Below the pieces are notes generated by a model. The model worked only from the letters and a program-made list of their open reading frames with translations, was not told where the DNA came from and ran no database searches. Both the position numbers and the translations under genes were made by a program. A stretch of DNA of 64,000 nt from Ceratobasidium sp. AG-K (Eukaryota; Basidiomycota; Agaricomycetes; Cantharellales; Ceratobasidiaceae), in contig JAWNGF010000001.1 in the NCBI GenBank assembly GCA_037039685.1, positions 4,836,001 to 4,900,000 on the forward strand, written 5' to 3'. Below, one piece after another: positions 57,702 to 64,000 of this stretch (position 1 is its first letter; each line of letters begins with the position of its first letter).

Positions 57702-59414
57702 CTACTGCATCGCATATATGAACCCAAGCTGATCCATCTCATCGCCACTCTGACCATAAGTCCCGACGACACCGAACCCAGACGGCGCGGTAGCGGTTGC
57801 ACAATCACTTGTAGTAGTCCCGACAGATGCCGTGCGGCCGGTGCTGGTTGTTGCAAGTGCATAAAAGTTCCGTGTGTTGCTGTTATAGAGTCCCCAGCAC
57901 AACTTCACCGAAACGATCGACTCTCCAGATCCAAGTGTGAGAGTGCTGGTGGTTCCGCCGGTACCTCCATGCGAAAACGTAGCACCAGACGTAAGGTTGA
58001 TTGAAATCGAGTCGAGTCGCGACCCCCCACGCAGTGTGATTGATGCCGCCTTGGGGGAGGTGGGTAGCGAAGGAAGGTCATTGAACCATGTACTGCATCC
58101 ATAGCTTCGTCAAGGAGGTAGTCTGATTCAAAATAGCAACGTACCCATGAGGTCCCCCGTAGAGGTCGCTCTGGCGGAGACTTGAGGCTAGTGACCAAGC
58201 AAACTCGACACGGATTGGGTTGTGGTCGGTCAGAGTTGCCAGGTCTGTGGATAAAAATCGTGCGGTATCGTAGAAGAACCCGCTTGACGTGAGCGTGATG
58301 AATTTAGAGCCGCGGAAGCTGAAAGGGTGATTAGTATGACCCGTATTGTGAACGATAACCAAGACGTACAAGACTTTATCCACGACTTCACAGTTGATAC
58401 TAGTTGGGACGCCGTCTGGGCAGAGCAAAGCATCCGCGCCAGCTGTTGGGGCTGTTCCACCAATCGCCTGAACCCAAGCGTCAGTTAGACCGTTTTGTGT
58501 TGAAAACAAGCGAATGTTGTCTTGGGACCTTGACACAAATAAGCGACCCGTCTGCATTGAGGGCCAGTGCCCGTGGACATACCGAGTGTAACGCGAGTTG
58601 GTATCACCAAAAACTATCACGGCATTGCCCACAGAGTTGGCATTCACATAATCCGCTAGCTAACTATGGTTAATATTTGGGATCCACAGTTGCTAGTTTC
58701 CTCACCTGTTTGATGTTTGATGTACGAGCAGTTTCATCGCCCGATTCGGTTCCGGCGTCTGCATGTAGATTAATGAAGTCGATGTAAACGCCTTCATCTA
58801 TCCTGAGGCGCATGAAGGTAAACCCCTAATAACACTGTATCAGGGATAAGATGTCTCGAGAAACGCATATACCTACCTTAGGAGTCAGGCAATCACTCTC
58901 AGACGCATTGCTGCATGTATCCCACTTGATCCGACTAAAGTCAATCCAGGGATAGTTTGCCAGAGTGTTCAGACCTGAACCAAATGGGACACCCCCAGAT
59001 GTAGCAGTGCGATACAGGTGTGTATCATATTGATACAGCGTCGCATGGTAGTTGAAGTCCTGGAAGGTCCAGATGTTAGCAACCGGTCATGGAAGCGCTT
59101 CGAGTCATGCACCTCTTGAACGTGAATCACGCCATATTTATACTTTGCAAAGTCCTGTGAATTGTAGTTAGTATTCAAAACTCGGACACCCTCCAAATAT
59201 AACTTGCTTGACCGATCAACATGGTGTTGGTGGTCTTGTCGCCAGACTCGCCGTTCCCATTCAAAATTTCGGGAAGTCCAGCAACGTTCATTGAAAGAAC
59301 ATCGAAAGAACCGGAAGTCGCGGAGGCTCTCGCACTCAAGCCACGAGAGGGGATAGCCTGGCAAAATAATCCCCCGTGGGTGAGTAGAAGGGCAGTAGCC
59401 ACGGTGAACAACAT
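57702..59414 (-). CDS. Secreted endonuclease/exonuclease/phosphatase-fold enzyme with C-terminal jacalin-like lectin domain
   Basis: Signal peptide MLFTVATALLLTHGGLFCQA (start 59414). Catalytic EEP domain: FDVLSMNVAGLPEILNGNGE, VQEDFNYHATLYQYDTHLYR (Glu), NASESDCLTPKGFTFMRLRI, YIDFINLHADAG, AVIVFGDTNSRYTRY (GDTN metal and catalytic residues) and LATLTDHNPIRVEFAW (DHNP). So the Glu, Asp-Asn and Asp-His catalytic set is complete. The C-terminus (about the last 130 residues) reads FNDLPSLPTSPKAASITLRG with RLDSISINLTSGATFSHGGT, LTLGSGESIVSVKLCWGLYN, then GYGVVG-like GFGVVGTYGQSGDEMDQLGF to the stop at 57702, a jacalin fold. Targets (DNA, RNA, phospholipid or inositol phosphate) cannot be told from sequence alone. 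Confidence 0.9.
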
Positions 59415-60259
59415 GTTGGATCAACCCGAGGTAGCAGAAAGTACGGTATTTCCTTGAAGAAAATAAGCGCGTCTCAACGTTTTATAGCTCTCATGCGGGG
59501 GGAGCGGCGACAAAAATCCGAGTAGGCTTGGCCTGTTGGGCGAACGTGAAGCGTTTTGACAGAATTTTGACCGTACGTGCACGTTCTTGCCCAAATTTGT
59601 GGCAGGTGCCCAATCATGGGTCGCGGCCCTTCCTCCAATTATGGGAATTACAGGAAACAGTGGGCGCAGCAAGCTTGTTATCGTCGCTTCCTAGAAGCTA
59701 GCGCAATTACCGAAGAGAGATTCATGTGAAGCGTCCGCCTAAAAATACATTGGAAGGAAACGCACATGCGCAAGGCGTTCCACAGAACCCATCGCCATGA
59801 TGTAATCGGGGTTAACTAGCATTTAGGTCCATATATCGGGCCTGAGCGATACGATGTCTTCTGGACCAATTGAACAAAGACTACTAAGTGTTACAACCTC
59901 TGGGCTATCACTGAGACGAACAAACACTGCTCCAGATTCACTCAACCAAGAATCCCAGGTTTGCACTAATTCTGACGAGGACACCCCTCCAGCGCATTCA
60001 AACCCAACATGGATTGATCGCTCGTTCGTAAAAGCCTTAAGGGAGTTGTGTCTATGGTGGTGGGGCGTAAACAGTCCTTTCATTTTGATTACTGCCGTTT
60101 CAAGTGTCTACACGTGATCCCTCCACGTGGTATTTGTGCCGGTTTGAAACATATACAATAAGGAGATCAAATGGATATGGATGTCGACTGTGACGGTGTT
60201 ACTACCCAACAGGCACCATACGACAAGCTTCCGAGTTATCATCCACTAGAAACATCTTA
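59415..60259. other. divergent intergenic region
   Basis: About 850 bases between the nuclease-jacalin gene (-) and the SH3 gene (+). An 87-codon open frame at 59854-60117 (reading MSSGPIEQRLLSVTTSGLSL) has no supporting domain or splice evidence. ATATACAATAAG near 60151 may be a TATA-type element. Confidence 0.4.
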
Positions 60260-61356
60260 ATGTTCTCACGACTTACCCAAGAAGATAAGGTTGCCTTTTT
60301 CGAGCTGCTGGATGAGTAAGTATTGGCTCTATCAGCTTCATACTTGTTCTCTGTTGGAATTTGCTGGTCTGGGGAACTGAATCATCCCGTACGTCTCTAG
60401 GTATTTCGAGTCACGTCCTCACCTCCTCGCACGAGAAGCTACAGGGGTAGACGCAAGTCCTGCTGCCCAGCCAGCAGCAATGGCAGCAACTGCCGTGCAT
60501 CGGACGATGGCATCAAACCCACAGGCGACAGCCAACCTAATATCCAGTGGCCTGAAGAGTATACCCAAGGGAAACCAATATAGCGCAGTATGTACAGACA
60601 GATGCTTGTGACAGGATTATACTAACGGAAATGGATAGGCTAGCAATCCCATTGTTGCAAATGCAGCCGGCCGGCTTGCTGCCAGCAGCATTGCTTCATC
60701 TTACGGTGGTGGTGCCAAGTCACCTCCTGCTCCTCCAAGGCGAACCGTGGGCTCTACTGACGACTCGAGCCCTAGTCAAGCCTCTCCATCCGGAGGCCTG
60801 TCGGGTCTCATGTCTTCCAAGGTCTGGAGTTATATACTACCCTCTGATATCACGAATGACCTCATTATCAGAGGTTTGGCGATATCGATACAAGCTCGAT
60901 GAAATCAGCAATTACATCTTCCTTCAAAGGTGGAAAGCCCGCAGCAGCTCCCCCATCAGCAAATATTCCGCCAGCCTTTAGTAGTTCCAAGCACAGCTTT
61001 GCCCCGCCGCCTGTCCGTCGCGTTCCAACCAATACATCCTCAGAAGGGGATGCAACTGCAGAGCCACGAAGGGTACCGAGCAACAGCGCCTTACGCCGAC
61101 AGCCTTCGCCTGAGCCCGAACCCTCACAGGGGGAGCCTGCCGAGGCGCTGTATGACTATAGCAGCACAGTGAGTGTTACATCCAGGATTAAGACCCCTGA
61201 TTTGACCTTGCCCGCGCATCCTAGGCTGCGGAGGACATCAACGTTCGCCAAGGCGATAAGCTAGTGATTATCGAACGAACTTCGGACGACTGGTGGACTG
61301 GAGAGCTAAACGGGAAACGGGGCCTGCTTCCCGCAAGTTACGTGCGAATCTTGTGA
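60260..61356 (+). CDS. SH3-domain adaptor protein
   Basis: Start 60260: MFSRLTQEDKVAFFELLDEY across an intron to FESRPHLLAREATG, a short conserved helical N-terminus. Then Ala/Ser-rich ATANLISSGLKSIPKGNQYS, a Pro-rich segment (SPPAPPRRTVGS), SGGLSGLMSSK and, after an intron of about 65 nt, FGDIDTSSMKSAITSSFKGG. A second Pro/Ser-rich region follows, with HSFAPPPVRRVPT. The SH3 domain is split by an intron: EPAEALYDYSST, then AAEDINVRQGDKLVIIERTS with DDWWTGELNGKRGLLPASYV and RIL at 61356. The ALYDY, DDWW and LPASYV signatures are complete. A role in actin or endocytosis like other fungal SH3 adaptors is plausible but inferred. Confidence 0.88.
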
Positions 61357-62903
61357 TGTGTACTAGATTACAATGCGGGTTGCTCTAAGACCATATATGC
61401 GTGTTTTGTCGCAATGCGAGTTGGCTACTGACGGCACCGGGGCTCACAAACTCAAGTCCAGGTGTTCAACTAGATGCCAAGAGTTTACGAGAGTAGAAGG
61501 CACTCAGTTACATACTCGTTCCCTGGCAGTCGTTGAGAGCATATTCATTGGGAACACCAAGTTCAACCATACCTACTTGCGTGAGCTCGTCTAGGTCCCC
61601 ATCGACTTATTTAGTTATTCTTCCAAAATATGCCGAATGCGTATTGGGGTACACTCCTCAAGGATATCGAAAGTATAAGTGGAACTGGGTATATGCTATG
61701 CCATAATCATTATCTCCCCTCATTCCAGTTACAATAATAGGGTCAGTACGGTCACTTGCCGAGACTACGCTAAGAATTTAGAGACGGTGCTGAACAGGAT
61801 TTGATACCATTCCTCCCATCGTTCCCTAGTTCTGAAAACGTGCTCGACATAGGCGCAGCTGACATTTATTTGAAGGTTCTTAGAACCCCCTGGTATCACA
61901 AGACATCTAAAGTGGGCAGAATAAGCGATAGGAGCCTACTGATACGTCACACATGATCTCACCAAATGTTCCAAGCCTACCTTCGAAAGGTAGATTCATC
62001 AGAACGAGGCTTAATATAACTACTGCCACCATAGAGGCAGACAACTTTTAGAATTACTTCTCGTTTGGCTCGTTATTTCGTTTACAGTAGTTCATGAGTG
62101 ACCTGCTGTAGATGAAGCGCAGATTGGTAAACTACTTGTTAAACTTGTCGCAGAACACGGAGTCGATTGCCGATTTTTATATTTATTTTAAATCTCACGT
62201 GGCAATCGGGTTCTACGATCGATGCTTCTAAATTAGTGGTGATAGGCGCATTTGCTGATCAGCTGATGGCGGTTAGTCCACTTTTCTCACATTGCCGTAG
62301 CGTTATATTCTTAGTGCGCAGGCCGTTGTCCGAGATGTATCCGCAGTCGGCGACTGAGGCTTGGATGGCAATCGTTCCTGCGGCGCTTGCGAGCAATTGC
62401 AACCACATTCCACCGGTACTCTGATCCGCAGCCTGGTAAACTGCAACCGTAGCTGCGGTTAAGCCAACATCAAATACTCTTCCTATCATCTCCGCCGCCT
62501 GGCCATTTGATCCTTGCCGGTATGTTGGGCCCGTTGTATCCCTATCATAGGTCCGACCGCTGTTACAACCTCGGAGTCGCTCCCATATTACTCTTCAACA
62601 CCGATCGATTGCGTCGATGTTCTACAGTGCACTCTGCAGATAATGTTATGATACAGATGTTTCCTAACCTACACACTGAAATTCCAAGCAGTTGCGGGAC
62701 CCCGTTGGCTGGATACGTGTCGTAAAACTAGGCTAGTTTGCGATGCGCAGCGGCATTCTAATTTCGTCACACGATCTCGCTAGGAATAGCTTATCCAAAA
62801 CCAGCCATTGTGTGAAGGTTCGGCCGCAAAGTGACATTGCTAGCGTGTCTTTCTTATATATTGGGCTCGATACTCGGGGGCAAGATTGAACCCCCTACCC
62901 GCT
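61357..62903. other. long intergenic region, mostly unexplained
   Basis: About 1.5 kb between the SH3 gene and the Stealth gene (same strand). A coding-like minus-strand frame (62259-62489, reading MIGRVFDVGLTAATVAVYQA) has no recognised family. TTATATATT (62854-62862) lies about 45 bases before the Stealth gene ATG. No repeats or RNA genes were recognised. Confidence 0.45.
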
Positions 62904-64000
62904 ATGAATCAACTCGATTTTTATAGTATTGTCAACTCCCGCTTGCTTACCGTCGTTCTATCATTCAACATATCATTCGTGTTAATCCTATATATAACAT
63001 CCGACTTTCCACAAAACATAGGCTCCATATTAGTGGAGCATTTATCCTACCAATCTCTCGAAGAGGCCAATCACTCAGTCACCCTGGCCCTTACCGAGCA
63101 CCCAGTCGTCTACGACCCATCCCCAGAGTGGCTCGTTAGTGTTCTCAACGCCGACGATCTCCCTTGCGAGAGCCTCCCTTCTCCTACCAGTGGGCAACGT
63201 CATGGTTATTCATACCCACCCTGGGACGCCTCCGATTATCGAGCATTGCGGTCGAGATACCTACCATTTCAATCCCAACAAAGAAGGGGTCTAGCCCCAA
63301 GTATCCGTAGCGAACTAGATCTCGCGAAATCTTGTGTAGACGTCTCAGTCGCAAACGGTACCTTGTGCGGGTCTGCGACAGGAACGGTTCCAAAGCTGGA
63401 CGTTGTTTGGACATTTACCAACGGTTCAGGGGTCCTCCACGAGAAGTGGAGAAAGGTCAGACAGGTTCAGCAGGAGCTTGAACGAGCAGGCGCATTGGCA
63501 CCAAGAGCAGCACGCCTCGGAACTCGAAGAACAATGGCGGGGACTGAGAAGAAACTATTTCGGTACGTCGTCTATTTCTGCCACACGACATGCTTTGAGG
63601 CCGCGATGTGGCTGACCCTGCTCACGAACAGAGACCATGATGAGCTCCGTCATTCCATGCGATCTGTCCTGCAACACTTTCGTCCCTTTACGTCTCAGTT
63701 CCACCTCATCACGAGCGACTTTGCATTCCCGTCTTGCAACCCTGACGAGTACGCGGGGTGGCGACTGGGTCAGATTCCTCAGTGGCTTGATTTGAGTCGT
63801 CCATATGAGTGGACAGATGGACGGTCGAGCTGAACGTCGTTCCTCATGCAAACTTGTTCAACAAATACTACAAATACACCACATTCAACAGGTACGTCCG
63901 TGTTTCAACACGCATACAGCTACTTACCTAACCGCTTCCCAGCCTAGCAATTGAATCACAGTTTGCAAACTTAAACGTGTCAGATGCTTTCATTTACCTG
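62904..64000 (+). CDS. Stealth-family phosphotransferase (Xpt1-like), 3'-truncated by window edge
   Basis: N-terminal signal anchor (SRLLTVVLSFNISFVLILYI), then a luminal stem with ANHSVTLALTEHPVVYDPSP. Stealth region 1: KLDVVWTFTNGSG. Exon 1 ends near 63561 at KKLFR, and an intron to about 63631 leads to DHDELRHSMRSVLQHFRPFT with SQFHLITSDFAFPSC and GWRLGQIPQWLDLS (region 2). Another intron precedes or overlaps 63800-63835, and VVPHANLFNKYYKYTTFNS continues after the intron at about 63892-63943 with LAIESQFANLNVSDAFIYL to the window end. The RDxDELRxSxRS and FNSLAIESQ motifs are diagnostic. In Cryptococcus the Stealth protein Xpt1 is a Golgi xylosylphosphotransferase; a similar glycan role is inferred. 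Confidence 0.88.

Noticed and set aside
59854..60117. 87-codon + strand open frame, considered as a relic first exon of a fourth MFS copy
   Set aside because: Shares only a Trp-rich stretch (LCLWWWGVNSPF) with the MFS leaders; too weak to call a gene or pseudogene.

Overview
The window is nuclear DNA of a filamentous basidiomycete. The genes are densely packed on both strands and interrupted by many short (about 45-65 nt) GT-AG introns, and the protein set is fungal (CCT1, PP2A B56, CDC27, SF3A1, LCP5, BET3, BUD23, Ran, Yck-type CK1, Stealth-type xylosylphosphotransferase). The paired AA7 oxidases, two-cupredoxin GPI protein, nuclease-jacalin fusion and MFS cluster suggest an Agaricomycete, possibly Ceratobasidiaceae/Rhizoctonia. 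That placement is inference, because no marker gene could be compared.

Layout. 1-12.6 kb: 3' part of CCT1 (+), PP2A B56 subunit (-), a protein with a collagen-like tail (+), a gene-poor stretch with one weak small gene (-), APC3/Cdc27 (+) and an acidic protein of unknown function (+). 13-19.2 kb: SRR1-like protein (-), PNPOx-like flavin protein (-) and a Ser/Pro-rich protein (+), in loose surroundings. 19.6-23.8 kb: SF3A1 (-) and LCP5/neuroguidin (+). 24.0-28.2 kb: two tandem AA7/berberine-bridge oxidases (-). 29.4-30.8 kb: GPI-anchored double-cupredoxin protein (+). 31-49.98 kb is a compact housekeeping block: XAP5/FAM50 (-), PI-PLC (+), mitochondrial uS13 (-), BET3 (-), BUD23 (+), Ran (-), LEA2-like membrane protein (-), ALG13 (-), Zip3/RNF212-like RING protein (+), CK1 (+), SRP receptor beta (+), and a large SAP-SAP-kinase protein (-). 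50.2-57.5 kb: three tandem MFS transporter paralogs (+). 57.7-64 kb: secreted nuclease-jacalin fusion (-), SH3 protein (+) and the 5' part of a Stealth-family phosphotransferase (+) cut by the window end.

Functionally, the housekeeping genes cover protein folding, splicing, small-subunit ribosome biogenesis (LCP5, BUD23), nuclear transport, ER targeting, N-glycan assembly and vesicle tethering. The accessory genes (AA7 pair, cupredoxin protein, nuclease-lectin, MFS trio, Stealth protein) fit cell-surface chemistry, transport and extracellular substrate oxidation. The most unusual item is the kinase at 46863-49979. It joins two SAP-type DNA-binding motifs to a kinase whose usual beta-3 lysine is missing and which has a lysine in the glycine-rich loop, where WNK kinases carry theirs. 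No tRNA, rRNA, CRISPR array or intact transposable element was recognised.
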